64,000 nucleotides of DNA. It comes from VGCC01 sp044375955 (GTDB lineage Bacteria; Actinomycetota; Actinomycetes; S36-B12). Every line of letters starts with the position of its first letter. Position 1 is the first letter of the stretch. The translations under genes were made by a program, and so were the position numbers. Shown here in pieces: positions 8,196-16,161 of this stretch. The notes below the pieces were generated by a model, which worked only from the letters and a program-made list of their open reading frames with translations, had not been told where the DNA came from and ran no database searches. Location of the stretch: contig JBILLS010000002.1 in NCBI GenBank assembly GCA_044375955.1, forward strand, positions 86,461 through 150,460, written 5' to 3'.

Positions 8196-8792
8196 CACGG
8201 CAGGAAGTACGCGACCCATTCCGGTGTAGGAGCGGCCCCACCAGGATCCTTCGATCGGGCTGACGCGAACCTTCTGTCCGCGACGAGGCGCGTCGATCAT
8301 CTTCCCGTTGCCGATGTAGATCCCGACGTGGTGTGCCCCACCCTCGAAGAAGAACACCAGGTCCCCCGGTTGGGCGTTCTTGCGCTTGATCTTCTTCACC
8401 TGCGTGTACTGCTGACGCGATGATCGAAGCAGTTCCTTCCCAAGTGCCTTCTTGAAGACGAACTGCACCAGCCCACCGCAGTCGAAGCCATCGGGTCCCG
8501 CTTTACCGGCGACGTAGGGGTCACCGATCTGTGCGCGTGCGACCTTGAGGACCGCTGTGCGCGTTGCCTTCGCATAGGCCGCACGTGCCATTTCCGCACG
8601 GAGATTCAGGACGCTCTGCACATTCGCCATCACGACGGACTTGGTCACGGAGGTGGCGACCCTGGGGTTGATCGCGGCTCGGTCCGCGCTGACGCTCTCG
8701 GACTTGGCCATTGCGGGGCCCGCGGAGGTGACGACGACCAGTGCCGCGGCGAGCGCGGAGATGAGCCTCCGGGCACCCTGGGACGCGGTCAT
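8193..8792 (-). CDS. NlpC/P60-family peptidoglycan hydrolase
   Basis: The 199-residue exported protein begins with a signal peptide (about residues 1-29, ending AGPAMA). A helical linker follows, then a C-terminal NlpC/P60 cysteine-peptidase domain that cuts stem peptides of peptidoglycan. The catalytic Cys105 lies in GFDCGGLVQF, where Gly replaces the common Ser after Cys. His155 lies in HHVGIYIGNG. The third polar position reads MIDAP where many members have IHAP. The gene stands alone, with a 198-base region upstream shared with the divergent flippase gene. Confidence 0.9.
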   Translation of the reverse strand: MTASQGARRLISALAAALVVVTSAGPAMAKSESVSADRAAINPRVATSVTKSVVMANVQSVLNLRAEMARAAYAKATRTAVLKVARAQIGDPYVAGKAGPDGFDCGGLVQFVFKKALGKELLRSSRQQYTQVKKIKRKNAQPGDLVFFFEGGAHHVGIYIGNGKMIDAPRRGQKVRVSPIEGSWWGRSYTGMGRVLPAV

Positions 8793-8832
8793 TCGGACCT
8801 CCGATGTGACTTTTGGGGACCGTGTGACGTTA

Positions 8833-8848
8833 GGTCAGAGGTCTGACC
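8833..8848. promoter_or_regulatory. Inverted repeat upstream of the NlpC/P60 gene
   Basis: GGTCAGA, a 2-base centre and TCTGACC form a near-perfect 16-base dyad about 41 bases upstream of the NlpC/P60 start codon. It could be an operator or a 5' leader hairpin. I looked for the conserved c-di-AMP (ydaO) riboswitch core, which often precedes such hydrolases in actinobacteria, and did not recognise it. Confidence 0.4.
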
Positions 8849-8990
8849 GCTTGCCCGAGCAAACACCGATATTCGGACGACCACGCCGGGGTCTGTGGCC
8901 CAGGTCACTGGGTCATCCCCAATTCTGGCCGGGCAAGCCGGGCGCCCGTGCAGCCTCCTCGTGAGGGGGCCGCCCATTAAGGTCATCCGC

Positions 8991-10235
8991 GTGACTGCGG
9001 GCGCTGAGAGCGGCTACGACACCCCGCGCTCCGTGCTGGCCAAGGGTCTGGTCTTCGTGGGGGCAGCCACGCTCATCGGGAACGGTGCGGCCTATGCCCT
9101 GAGCATGGTCGCGGCCCGGGTGCTCACGCCGGCGGACTTCGGGGCGATGGGCGCCCTGCTCGGGCTCCTGATCATCCTGGCCACCCTGGGGATCTCGGCC
9201 CAAGCCCTCACCGCCCGCCGCGTGGCCTCGGCGGGACCACTCCGTGCCGAGGTCGAAGCGCAGGCCATCCGACTCTCGGTCCTGATCGGTATCGGGCTGG
9301 CGGTGCTCGCCCTGGTCCTCACCTGGCCGGTCAGCGTGATCTTCACCATTCCACCGGTGGCCGTGGCCACCGGCGTGCTCTCCATCGCCTTCGTGGTGGT
9401 CGGGTCCGCCGCCATGGGCATCGCCCAGGGTCGCGAGCAACACCTGAAACTGGCCGGTGCCTTCATCGCCAACGGGGTATCACGGGCGGTCGGTGGTGTC
9501 ATCGGGGTTCTCGTCCTGCAGAGCGTCTCGGGTGTGGGCATCGGCATCATGGTCGGCTGCGCGGTGGGTGCCGCGATCTCCTACCAACTCGTGGCACCAC
9601 GCACCTGGGGCAAGCAATTGCGCGACGGCATCGGCGTCGAGTTCGGGCACGTGGCCCACGCCCTGATCGTCCTGTTCACGCTGACGAACGTCGATGTCCT
9701 TCTCGCGCGTGTCTTCCTCACCGAAGCTCAATCGGGTGAGTACTCCGTGGGCGTGCTGCTCGCGAAGATCGCCTTCTTCCTGCCGAACGCGATCATCATC
9801 GTGCTCTTCCCGAAAATGGCGGCCGGGGATTCCCGGCGTGCACTCTTCGTCGCCACGGGTTTGACCGCCTTCGTGGGACTCATGATCACATCCGTGAGCT
9901 TCTTCCTGGGTGACCTGGTCATCCGCATCCTCGGTGGTGCGCAGTACGTGGAACTCGGATCCGAGGCGTGGATGTTCGCCCTCGAGGGTTCTGCCTTCGC
10001 CCTCGTGCAGGTGCTGCTCTACGCGCGCCTTGCCGCGCAAGATCGCAAGGCAGTTGTCGCGGTGTGGATTGCGCTGATCGTGCTCGTGGTCATCGTCGCC
10101 GGATGGCGCAATAACTCCGTGGCGGAAATCGTCACCACGGTTGTTGCCGTGTCACTTGTCTTGACCGTCGTCGGTCTCTTCCTGGATCGACGCAGTGCGC
10201 CGCGCACAGTCCTGCCTATCGAGGCTGCCGAATAG
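8991..10235 (+). CDS. Polysaccharide/oligosaccharide flippase (MOP superfamily)
   Basis: The 414-residue protein is almost entirely hydrophobic, with about 12 predicted membrane segments and the N-terminal pattern of Wzx-like exporters (KGLVFVGAATLIGNGAAY, then DFGAMGALLGL). It should flip lipid-linked glycans or related envelope precursors. I chose the GTG at 8991, preceded by AAGG at a suitable distance; the reading frame stays open about 32 codons upstream but lacks membrane-protein character there. No glycosyltransferase genes adjoin it, so its substrate is unknown. Confidence 0.85.
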   Translation: MTAGAESGYDTPRSVLAKGLVFVGAATLIGNGAAYALSMVAARVLTPADFGAMGALLGLLIILATLGISAQALTARRVASAGPLRAEVEAQAIRLSVLIGIGLAVLALVLTWPVSVIFTIPPVAVATGVLSIAFVVVGSAAMGIAQGREQHLKLAGAFIANGVSRAVGGVIGVLVLQSVSGVGIGIMVGCAVGAAISYQLVAPRTWGKQLRDGIGVEFGHVAHALIVLFTLTNVDVLLARVFLTEAQSGEYSVGVLLAKIAFFLPNAIIIVLFPKMAAGDSRRALFVATGLTAFVGLMITSVSFFLGDLVIRILGGAQYVELGSEAWMFALEGSAFALVQVLLYARLAAQDRKAVVAVWIALIVLVVIVAGWRNNSVAEIVTTVVAVSLVLTVVGLFLDRRSAPRTVLPIEAAE

Positions 10236-10249
10236 CACCTCAGAGGTGC
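10235..10249. terminator. Hairpin between converging flippase and nucleosidase genes
   Basis: GCACCT at 10235-10240 and AGGTGC at 10244-10249 form a 6-bp stem with a 3-base loop. It begins at the last base of the flippase stop and covers the nucleosidase stop. It is probably a shared transcription end, though it has no T-tract. Confidence 0.45.
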
Positions 10250-10809
10250 GTGCGTACCCACGCTCCGAGAATCTCCGCGCATTCGTCCACGGTCTCCCGC
10301 CAACTCTTTCCGGCAGAGCCATCCGCCTGATCGCTGACCTGCTTCACAAGCCGTATGGGCATGTCGAGTACGTGGCAGACACGCGCATACGCATAGCCCT
10401 CCATGTCGACGAGATCGGCATGGGCTGCGAGTTCTGCGCGCTGTGCTGCGTCGGCGATGAAGGCATCACCGGTGGTCAGGGTCAAGCCCTCGGCTTCGAG
10501 GTGGATCGGTTCGCTGAAGTGCAGGCCGGTGAGGGCGAAGAGCGCTGCATCGTCCAGGTCGTGCTGTGTCACGGTGGTGATGAGGTGCGTTCCTTCGACC
10601 CCTGGACGTAAGGCACCTGCGGTGCCGAGGTTGATGACCTCCGAGGGGGATGCCATGGCCAGAGTCGTGGCGAGCGCGACCGCCGCGTTGACCTTTCCGG
10701 CTCCCGTGACCAGCACCGGCAGATCGGAGACATGCAGGTGCGCGGCCTCCTCCTCTAACGCGACCACGAGCAATGGTCGATCCGGACTGATCGTGCGGTG
10801 CAGGCGCAT
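10240..10809 (-). CDS. Phosphorylase superfamily nucleosidase (MTA/SAH nucleosidase-like)
   Basis: This 189-residue protein belongs to the purine-nucleoside phosphorylase fold. It has VALEEEAAHL at the start, TGAGKVNAAVA, INLGTAGAL and the substrate-binding DMEGYAYARV, followed by VKQVSDQAD with the catalytic Asp. These fit adenosylhomocysteine/methylthioadenosine nucleosidases or the related futalosine hydrolases. The protein is shorter than the usual 230 residues, so the exact substrate is uncertain. It converges on the flippase gene, and the tRNA-Ser(UGA) gene starts 45 bases upstream on the other strand. Confidence 0.82.
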   Translation of the reverse strand: MRLHRTISPDRPLLVVALEEEAAHLHVSDLPVLVTGAGKVNAAVALATTLAMASPSEVINLGTAGALRPGVEGTHLITTVTQHDLDDAALFALTGLHFSEPIHLEAEGLTLTTGDAFIADAAQRAELAAHADLVDMEGYAYARVCHVLDMPIRLVKQVSDQADGSAGKSWRETVDECAEILGAWVRTHL

Positions 10810-10853
10810 GTGCGGACGCTAGTGCCTGCAGGTGCACTACCGTGGGCTCCCCG

Positions 10854-10938
10854 GGCGAGGTGGCAGAGCGGCCGAATGCAGTCGCCTTGAAAGCGACCGA
10901 GGGGCAACCCTCCGGGGGTTCAAATCCCTCCCTCGCCG
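10854..10938 (+). tRNA. tRNA-Ser (anticodon UGA)
   Basis: GGCGAGG (10854-10860) pairs with CCTCGCC (10931-10937), and the discriminator base is G. The anticodon arm is GTCGC-CTTGAAA-GCGAC with anticodon TGA. A long variable arm and the TTCAAAT T-loop identify a serine tRNA. CCA is not encoded. Its 3' end lies only 16 bases before the next start codon, with no room for a terminator. Confidence 0.95.
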
Positions 10939-10954
10939 CAGAGTGGAGGTGGCG

Positions 10955-11422
10955 ATGGGCGATCTGATCCGACTGATCGCCATCGACATCCTCGTCGTGA
11001 TCGTTATCTCGGCTTCGGTAGGTCTGACCGCTCCGCGCTGGCGGGGCGACTGGCTCACGCGGGACTCACTCCTGCTGCGCCCAGCGCCGTGGGAGACACC
11101 GTCCTACTTCCGCCGTTTCCCCACCGCCACCTGGGCGCGTGTGCTTCCGGAGATGGGGGCAACCTTCGGTGGACGGAGTAAGCGCTACATCCCCGACCGA
11201 GATTCCCGAGCGATCGCTGAATACCTCGTCGAGTTACGACGAGCGGAGTGGGTGCACTGGACCTCGGTGTTCAGTTGGGTTCCCCTGGCGTTCTTCAACC
11301 CGTGGTGGCTGACCCTGGCTTTCGCGATCATCGTGATCGTCGGGAACGCACCGTTCATGGTGATCCTGCGCAGCAATCGAATCCGTCTTTCTCACATACT
11401 GACCCGAATCACGGAGGGATGA
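10955..11422 (+). CDS. CrtO-like glycosyl-4,4'-diaponeurosporenoate acyltransferase family protein
   Basis: The 155-residue membrane protein resembles staphylococcal CrtO, which adds the acyl chain in staphyloxanthin synthesis. The shared pattern is the block ELRRAEWVHWTSV followed by a hydrophobic pair of helices, then GNAPFMVILRSNRIRL. No carotenoid gene is near, so the acceptor may differ. The ATG at 10955 has GGAGG just upstream, whereas the longer frame runs back through the tRNA and is rejected. It probably shares a transcript with tRNA-Ser(UGA) upstream and the dimethylargininase 1 base downstream. Confidence 0.75.
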   Translation: MGDLIRLIAIDILVVIVISASVGLTAPRWRGDWLTRDSLLLRPAPWETPSYFRRFPTATWARVLPEMGATFGGRSKRYIPDRDSRAIAEYLVELRRAEWVHWTSVFSWVPLAFFNPWWLTLAFAIIVIVGNAPFMVILRSNRIRLSHILTRITEG

Positions 11423-11423
11423 C

Positions 11424-12272
11424 ATGACCGACTTCGGCGTGAACTCGATGGTCGGTGACCTGGCCTGGGTCGCCGTGCGCCCACCGTCGCCGCGGGGGGA
11501 CTACTCCGTGGCCCACTGGGCGACCCCCATCGACTTCGACCGACTCGCTGCCCAGCACAGCACCTTCACCGAGCTGCTGACCCGCCTGGGGTGCGAGGTG
11601 CTCGTCCTCGATCCGGTCGATGACATGCCCGATGCGATCTTCACCTACGACCCCGTCTTCGTGGTGCCCACGGGTGTCATCGAGTTACGCGGAGCCAAGC
11701 AGGTGCGCGCCGGTGAGCCACCTCTGCTCGCGATGGAGCTGCAACGTGCTGGAATCCCGCTCGTCGGTGCACTGCGAGCACCTGCCACGGCCGATGGCGG
11801 TGACATGTTCTGGCTCGACCGCTCCACTCTGGCCATCGGACGTAGCTATCGCACCAATCAGGCGGCCGTCGATCAGATCGCGGCCATGCTCGCGCCCATC
11901 GGGATCACGGTGGAGACGTTCGACCTCCCGCACGATCAGGGCCCTGAGTTCTGCCTCCACCTGATGAGTGTGGTGTCACCGGTGCGCGAGGACCTGGCCG
12001 TGGTCTACGAGCGCCTCGCGCCCGTCCCGTTACTGCAGGCCCTGCGCGCCCGGGGAATCGAGACCGTGTCGGTTCCCGAGGAGGACTACGTATCGCTGGG
12101 CTGCAACATCCTGTGCATCCGACCAGGCGAGGTGATCATCGCCGAAGGGAACGACGCGACCGTCACCCGCCTTCGCAATCACGGGGTGACCGTGCACACC
12201 TACGCTGCGAGTGAGATCAACAAGGGTGAGGGCGGGCCCACATGTCTTACCCGTCCTCTTCACCGACGCTAA
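11424..12272 (+). CDS. Dimethylargininase (DDAH) family amidinohydrolase
   Basis: The 282-residue enzyme of the guanidino-group-modifying fold should hydrolyse N-omega-methylated arginines to citrulline and methylamines, or a related guanidino substrate. Supporting motifs are DAIFTYDPVFV, TADGGDMFW, the catalytic His179 in EFCLHLMSV and the nucleophile Cys274 in GGPTCLTRPLH. A GGAGGG site precedes the ATG. Its stop codon lies in the first unit of a 34-bp tandem repeat, and the last two residues (RR) are encoded by repeat sequence. Confidence 0.87.
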   Translation: MTDFGVNSMVGDLAWVAVRPPSPRGDYSVAHWATPIDFDRLAAQHSTFTELLTRLGCEVLVLDPVDDMPDAIFTYDPVFVVPTGVIELRGAKQVRAGEPPLLAMELQRAGIPLVGALRAPATADGGDMFWLDRSTLAIGRSYRTNQAAVDQIAAMLAPIGITVETFDLPHDQGPEFCLHLMSVVSPVREDLAVVYERLAPVPLLQALRARGIETVSVPEEDYVSLGCNILCIRPGEVIIAEGNDATVTRLRNHGVTVHTYAASEINKGEGGPTCLTRPLHRR

Positions 12273-12390
12273 ATCGTCGATGCGTCGTGCCCATTCCCGA
12301 CGCTAAATCGTGGACGCGTCGTGCCCATTCGCGACGCTAAATCGTTGATGCGTCGTGCCCATTCGCGACGCTAAATCGTTGATGCGTCGA
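12265..12390. repeat. Tandem array of a 34-bp unit, 3.7 copies, at the converging ends of two genes
   Basis: Units begin GACGCTAAATCGT at 12265, 12299, 12333 and 12367, exactly 34 bases apart; the last is truncated at 24 bases. Within each unit GACGC faces GCGTC, and across each boundary GCGTCG faces CGACGC, so the array can fold into alternating hairpins. The first unit supplies the stop codon of the dimethylargininase gene and the last supplies the final five codons and stop of the alcohol dehydrogenase gene. The few differences between units are silent in the alcohol dehydrogenase reading (DASTI-stop kept in all four). Confidence 0.95.
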
Positions 12391-13408
12391 TCACGAACCG
12401 GTAACGCACGTCGCTATTCACGACGCGCTCCCACGCCTCGTTGATCTGATCGGCACGGATCACCTCGACGTCCGACCCGTAGCCGTTGTCCGCACAGAAG
12501 TCGAGCATCTCCTGGGTCTGGCCCATGCCCCCGATATTCGAACCGGCCAGACGGAGGCGTTGCATCACCAGGGTGAAAGTGCTGACCGAGAGCGGCTTGT
12601 CCGGCAGCCCGACACAGACGAGTGTGCCATCGGTGGCGAGCAGGCTCATCAGGTTGTCGATGTCGATCGATGCAGACACCGTGTTCACGATCAGGTCGAA
12701 GGTTCCGCGTGCGGCCTTCATCGCGTCCTTGTCCGTCATCAGCAGGAAGTGGTCGGCACCCAGACGGAGCGCGTCATCGCGCTTCCCCGGTGAGTGACTG
12801 ATGAGCGTGACCTCGGCACCCATGGCATGAGCGTGCTTCACGCCCATATGACCCAGCCCACCAAGCCCGACGATCGCGACCTTCTTCCCGGGTCCGGCAC
12901 CCCATTCGCGTAGCGGCGAATAGGTGGTGATGCCTGCGCAGAGAAGCGGTGCGGCCTCCTCGAGGCTCAGGCCGTCGGGGATGCGCAGGACGTAGCCCTG
13001 GTTCACGACGATCTGCTTGGAATAGCCGCCGTAGGCGGGGGTTCCGTCATAGTGGCGCCCGTTGTAGGTGGGGACGAAGCCCTTGATGCAGTAGTTGCCG
13101 AGGTCCTTGCGGCAATTCGCGCACTCGCCGCAGGAGTCGACGAATACGCCGACGCCCACGCGGTCACCGACGGAGAACCGCGTCACGTTCGATCCCACCG
13201 CGGACACCGTTCCGGCGATTTCGTGTCCGGGAACCATCGGGAAAATGGAGGTGAACCACTCCTCTCGGGCCTGGTGGATGTCCGAGTGGCATATCCCGGA
13301 GAAGGCGATGTCGATGAGGACGTCGTCGGGTCCCACCTCGGAACGCTCGATCACGGTCGGCGCGAGGGGCGCTCCGGCGGACTCGGCGGCGTAGGCGGCA
13401 ACCTTCAT
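12371..13408 (-). CDS. Zinc-dependent alcohol dehydrogenase (cinnamyl-alcohol/YahK type)
   Basis: The 345-residue medium-chain dehydrogenase should reduce aldehydes or oxidise alcohols with NADP(H). Catalytic zinc ligands are Cys40 (SGICHSDIH) and His62-Glu63 (GHEIAGTV). The structural zinc is held by Cys93, 96, 99 and 107 (CGECANC then YC). The coenzyme loop is VGLGGLGHMGVKHA. Its C-terminal codons lie in the 34-bp repeat array. The next gene upstream on the same strand is the AroE-like gene's 3' end, 31 bases away. Confidence 0.93.
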   Translation of the reverse strand: MKVAAYAAESAGAPLAPTVIERSEVGPDDVLIDIAFSGICHSDIHQAREEWFTSIFPMVPGHEIAGTVSAVGSNVTRFSVGDRVGVGVFVDSCGECANCRKDLGNYCIKGFVPTYNGRHYDGTPAYGGYSKQIVVNQGYVLRIPDGLSLEEAAPLLCAGITTYSPLREWGAGPGKKVAIVGLGGLGHMGVKHAHAMGAEVTLISHSPGKRDDALRLGADHFLLMTDKDAMKAARGTFDLIVNTVSASIDIDNLMSLLATDGTLVCVGLPDKPLSVSTFTLVMQRLRLAGSNIGGMGQTQEMLDFCADNGYGSDVEVIRADQINEAWERVVNSDVRYRFVIDASTI

Positions 13409-13439
13409 GGACTCTCCTGCTGGGGTGGGGGAAGACAGA

Positions 13440-14294
13440 TTATGGCGCGAGACCGAAGATGGCGCTCAGCTCGCGATGCATGACGCCCTTATCGAGGTCG
13501 ACGCCGGTCCACAATCGCCCGTTGATGGCAGCCTGGTTCACGAGCATCCCCAGCCCGGTGAGAATGGTGCATCCGCGTGCCTGGGCGGCGTGCAGCCAGA
13601 GGGTCATCGGGGGGTTGGCCATCACATCCGCGACGACCATCCGCGCCTGCAGTGAGTCGGTATCGACGTCGAGAGTCTCCGTGGATCCGGCTCCGAATCC
13701 GATCGAGGTCGCGTTGATCACGACATCGGCATCCGCGGGCACCTCGAACCGAGGAGTCCACGGCCGGTAATCGCAGGCGGCGGGCGTTCGAGAGTCGACG
13801 AGGTCGGCGAGTTCGCGGCCACGCTCGGGGGAGCGGTTGACGATCGTGATCGCCCGGGCACCGGCGAGCGCGCACTCGACGGCGATGGCGCGCGCTGCAC
13901 CACCCGCCCCGAAGACCACGATCGATGTGTCCTGCGGGTCCTTCACCTCGCGGAGGGACGCGAGGAATCCCTGGCCGTCGGTGTTCTCACCGATCAGCCG
14001 TCCACCGTCGTTCACCACGGTGTTGACCGCTCCGATGATCGCTGCGGATTCTGCGAGGCCGTCGATGAGATCGATCACGGCGACCTTGTGAGGAAGTGAG
14101 CAGTTGAAACCACGCCAACCCATGGCCACCGCGCCGCGCACGGCATCCGCGAGGCCATTGGGCTTCACATCGCAGTTGATGTATCGGAAGTCCAGGTTCC
14201 CGGCGGTGTAGGCCGCCTCCATGATCTGCACGGTCGGGTTGTCCGCGGCGGGTGTGCTGAACGAGCCGGTGAGCTGGGGTAGGAATGACGTCAC
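13440..14294 (-). CDS. Shikimate dehydrogenase family protein (AroE/YdiB-like)
   Basis: The 284-residue protein has the shikimate-dehydrogenase fold. The substrate domain contains NCSLPHKVAVID with the catalytic Lys and GENTDGQGF with the catalytic Asp. The NAD(P) loop is VVFGAGGAARA. The N-terminal SFSTPAADNP differs from the usual GNPIxHSxSP motif, and the gene sits beside an inositol-type dehydrogenase and a sugar transporter. It may therefore be a catabolic quinate/shikimate or sugar-acid enzyme rather than the aromatic-pathway AroE. I chose the GTG at 14294; the frame continues upstream but would overlap the divergent gene. Confidence 0.85.
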   Translation of the reverse strand: MTSFLPQLTGSFSTPAADNPTVQIMEAAYTAGNLDFRYINCDVKPNGLADAVRGAVAMGWRGFNCSLPHKVAVIDLIDGLAESAAIIGAVNTVVNDGGRLIGENTDGQGFLASLREVKDPQDTSIVVFGAGGAARAIAVECALAGARAITIVNRSPERGRELADLVDSRTPAACDYRPWTPRFEVPADADVVINATSIGFGAGSTETLDVDTDSLQARMVVADVMANPPMTLWLHAAQARGCTILTGLGMLVNQAAINGRLWTGVDLDKGVMHRELSAIFGLAP

Positions 14295-14350
14295 GGGGAC
14301 ATTGTCCTCGTGACCGCCCAACGGCGCACGGTCCTTGGCAGGATGAGCGC

Positions 14351-15358
14351 GTGGACCTGCGCGTCGGTGTGATCGGAACGGGCAACATCGGGACCTCGCA
14401 TGCACTGTCCCTCCACGGGGAAGTCAGTGGCGCAACCGTGGTGGGTGTCTACGACGTCGACGCGGACCGTGCCGATGCGGTGGCCCAAGAGGTTCAGGCC
14501 GACGTCTATCCGAGCGCGGAGGATCTGATCCGCGCCGCCGAGGTCGATGCCGTCGTGATCGCCAGCCCCGATGACCTCCACGCCGAGCAGGCTCTGACCT
14601 GTCTCGCGGCGGGCAAGCCGATGCTGCTGGAGAAGCCGCTGGCACCGACGGTGTCGGATGCACGTCGTGTGCTGGATGCCGAGGTCAGCCTGGGGCGTCG
14701 GTTGATCACCCTCGGGTTCATGCGCCGATTCGATCCGGGGTATGTCCAACTCAAGGAGCAGATCACCACGGGCGAGGTGGGTGAGGTGCTCATCGTGCAC
14801 AACGTGCACCGCAACGCCTCGGCCCCCTATGGTCTGCTCAGCGATCGAACGATGTACAACATGGTGATCCACGAGTTCGACATCAGTCGCTGGCTCATCG
14901 ACGAGGAGTTCGTCGCAGTCCAGGTGATCAAGGGTCGCCCCGGCCCTCAGACACCCCCCGGGCAATTCGACCCGATGATCGTGATGCTGACGTCGGCCAA
15001 CGGGACCCTCGTGGATATCGAGGCATTCGTCAATGCGCACTACGGCTATGAGGTCACCTGCCAGGCGGTGGGTTCCCTCGGAGTCCTGGACATGTCGGAT
15101 GGATCGTTCATCACACGCACCGCGCGCAATATGCGCGGACAGGCGATCCCGGACCTGTGGCTCGGCCGTTTCGCCGAGGCCTACCGCGCCGAGTTACAGG
15201 CCTGGGTCAATGCCACCCGCGGTGTCTCCGGACCGGTGGGTGGGAGCGCGTGGGACGGGTTCGCGGCGACCGCCATGGCGGAGGCTGCAGCGAACTCCAT
15301 CACGTCGGGAACGCGGGAGAGCATCGATCTCCCGGCGCGCCCCGCCCTGTATTCCTGA
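14351..15358 (+). CDS. iolG: Gfo/Idh/MocA oxidoreductase, myo-inositol 2-dehydrogenase-like
   Basis: The 335-residue NAD(P)-dependent enzyme starts with the Rossmann motif VGVIGTGNIGTSHA. It has the family EKP motif (MLLEKPLAPT, catalytic Lys) and VIHEFDISRWL for substrate binding. The likely substrate is myo-inositol or a similar polyol. The GTG at 14351 lies 56 bases from the divergent AroE-like start. The converging ABC transporter with a ribose/inositol-type binding protein and LacI regulator supports a sugar or cyclitol catabolic cluster. Confidence 0.85.
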   Translation: MDLRVGVIGTGNIGTSHALSLHGEVSGATVVGVYDVDADRADAVAQEVQADVYPSAEDLIRAAEVDAVVIASPDDLHAEQALTCLAAGKPMLLEKPLAPTVSDARRVLDAEVSLGRRLITLGFMRRFDPGYVQLKEQITTGEVGEVLIVHNVHRNASAPYGLLSDRTMYNMVIHEFDISRWLIDEEFVAVQVIKGRPGPQTPPGQFDPMIVMLTSANGTLVDIEAFVNAHYGYEVTCQAVGSLGVLDMSDGSFITRTARNMRGQAIPDLWLGRFAEAYRAELQAWVNATRGVSGPVGGSAWDGFAATAMAEAAANSITSGTRESIDLPARPALYS

Positions 15359-15368
15359 ATTATTCAGG
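15354..15368. terminator. Perfect 15-base palindrome spanning both stop codons of converging genes
   Basis: CCTGAAT, a central T and ATTCAGG form a perfect dyad. The left arm contains the TGA of the inositol-type dehydrogenase gene and the right arm the stop of the ABC ATPase gene. Transcripts from either side would form the same hairpin. The stem is AT-rich and short, so termination strength is uncertain. Confidence 0.55.
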
Positions 15369-16161
15369 CGGTCACGGGGGTGAGCGCCTGCTCACTCTCG
15401 GGCACGTTCATCGCACCGGTCATGATCGCCACGACGTCGTTCATCGAGTGGCTGCGAGGCGTCACCACAGCGGCCCGCTTACCGAGTCGCTGCACATGGA
15501 TGCGGTCGGCCACCTCGAAGACCTGCGGCATGTTGTGCGAGATCAAGATGACGGGGATTCCGCGGGTGCGCAGGTCCTTGATGAGTTGGAGCACGCGCGC
15601 AGACTCATTCACGCCGAGTGCTGCTGTGGGTTCGTCGAGGATGATCACCTTCGATCCGAACACGGCTGCGCGCGCGACGGCGACCGCCTGGCGCTGACCA
15701 CCCGAGAGTGTCTCCACGGCCTGCGTGATGTTCTGCACGGTGCCGATGCCGAGGTTGCGCAGATGCTCGCCCGCTTCTTTCCGCATGCGCTTCTTGTCCA
15801 AGGTGCGGAACACCTTGCCGACGAATCCGCTCTTACGCTGCTCGCGGCCGAGGTAGAGGTTCTCGGAGATATCGAGCGCGGGTGCCACGGCGAGGGTCTG
15901 GAACACGGTCTCGATCCCTGCGGCCCGAGCATCCTGGGTGGAGCGAAAGGCGACCGACTGCCCCATGACCAGCATCTCGCCCGTATCCGGGGAGTGCGCT
16001 CCCGAGAAGCACTTGATGAGAGTGGATTTGCCCGCACCATTGTCGCCAACGACCGCGAGCACTTCACCGGGGTAGAGCTCGATGTTTGCCCCATCGAGGC
16101 CGACCACGCGTCCGAACGTCTTGACCAGGTTGGTGCCCTGGAGGACTGGTTGGACCGTCAT
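15364..16161 (-). CDS. Sugar ABC transporter ATP-binding protein
   Basis: The 265-residue single ATPase domain has Walker A GDNGAGKST at residues 39-47, signature LSGGQ at 152-156 and Walker B VIILDEP at 172-178, followed by the switch His in LISHN. It powers uptake with the permease next to it. It has one ATPase domain, unlike the fused double-domain RbsA. The ATG at 16161 overlaps the permease stop by 4 bases; longer upstream frames lie within the permease gene. Confidence 0.95.
   Translation of the reverse strand: MTVQPVLQGTNLVKTFGRVVGLDGANIELYPGEVLAVVGDNGAGKSTLIKCFSGAHSPDTGEMLVMGQSVAFRSTQDARAAGIETVFQTLAVAPALDISENLYLGREQRKSGFVGKVFRTLDKKRMRKEAGEHLRNLGIGTVQNITQAVETLSGGQRQAVAVARAAVFGSKVIILDEPTAALGVNESARVLQLIKDLRTRGIPVILISHNMPQVFEVADRIHVQRLGKRAAVVTPRSHSMNDVVAIMTGAMNVPESEQALTPVTA

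Noticed and set aside
8793..8990. c-di-AMP (ydaO) riboswitch before the NlpC/P60 gene
   Set aside because: Expected in actinobacteria, but the conserved core sequences could not be found; only a simple dyad is present.
11645..11960. Reverse-strand open frames inside the dimethylargininase gene
   Set aside because: They lie inside a gene with clear catalytic residues and have no independent support.
12265..12390. CRISPR array
   Set aside because: The 34-bp units are directly adjacent with no unique spacers, and no cas genes are near.
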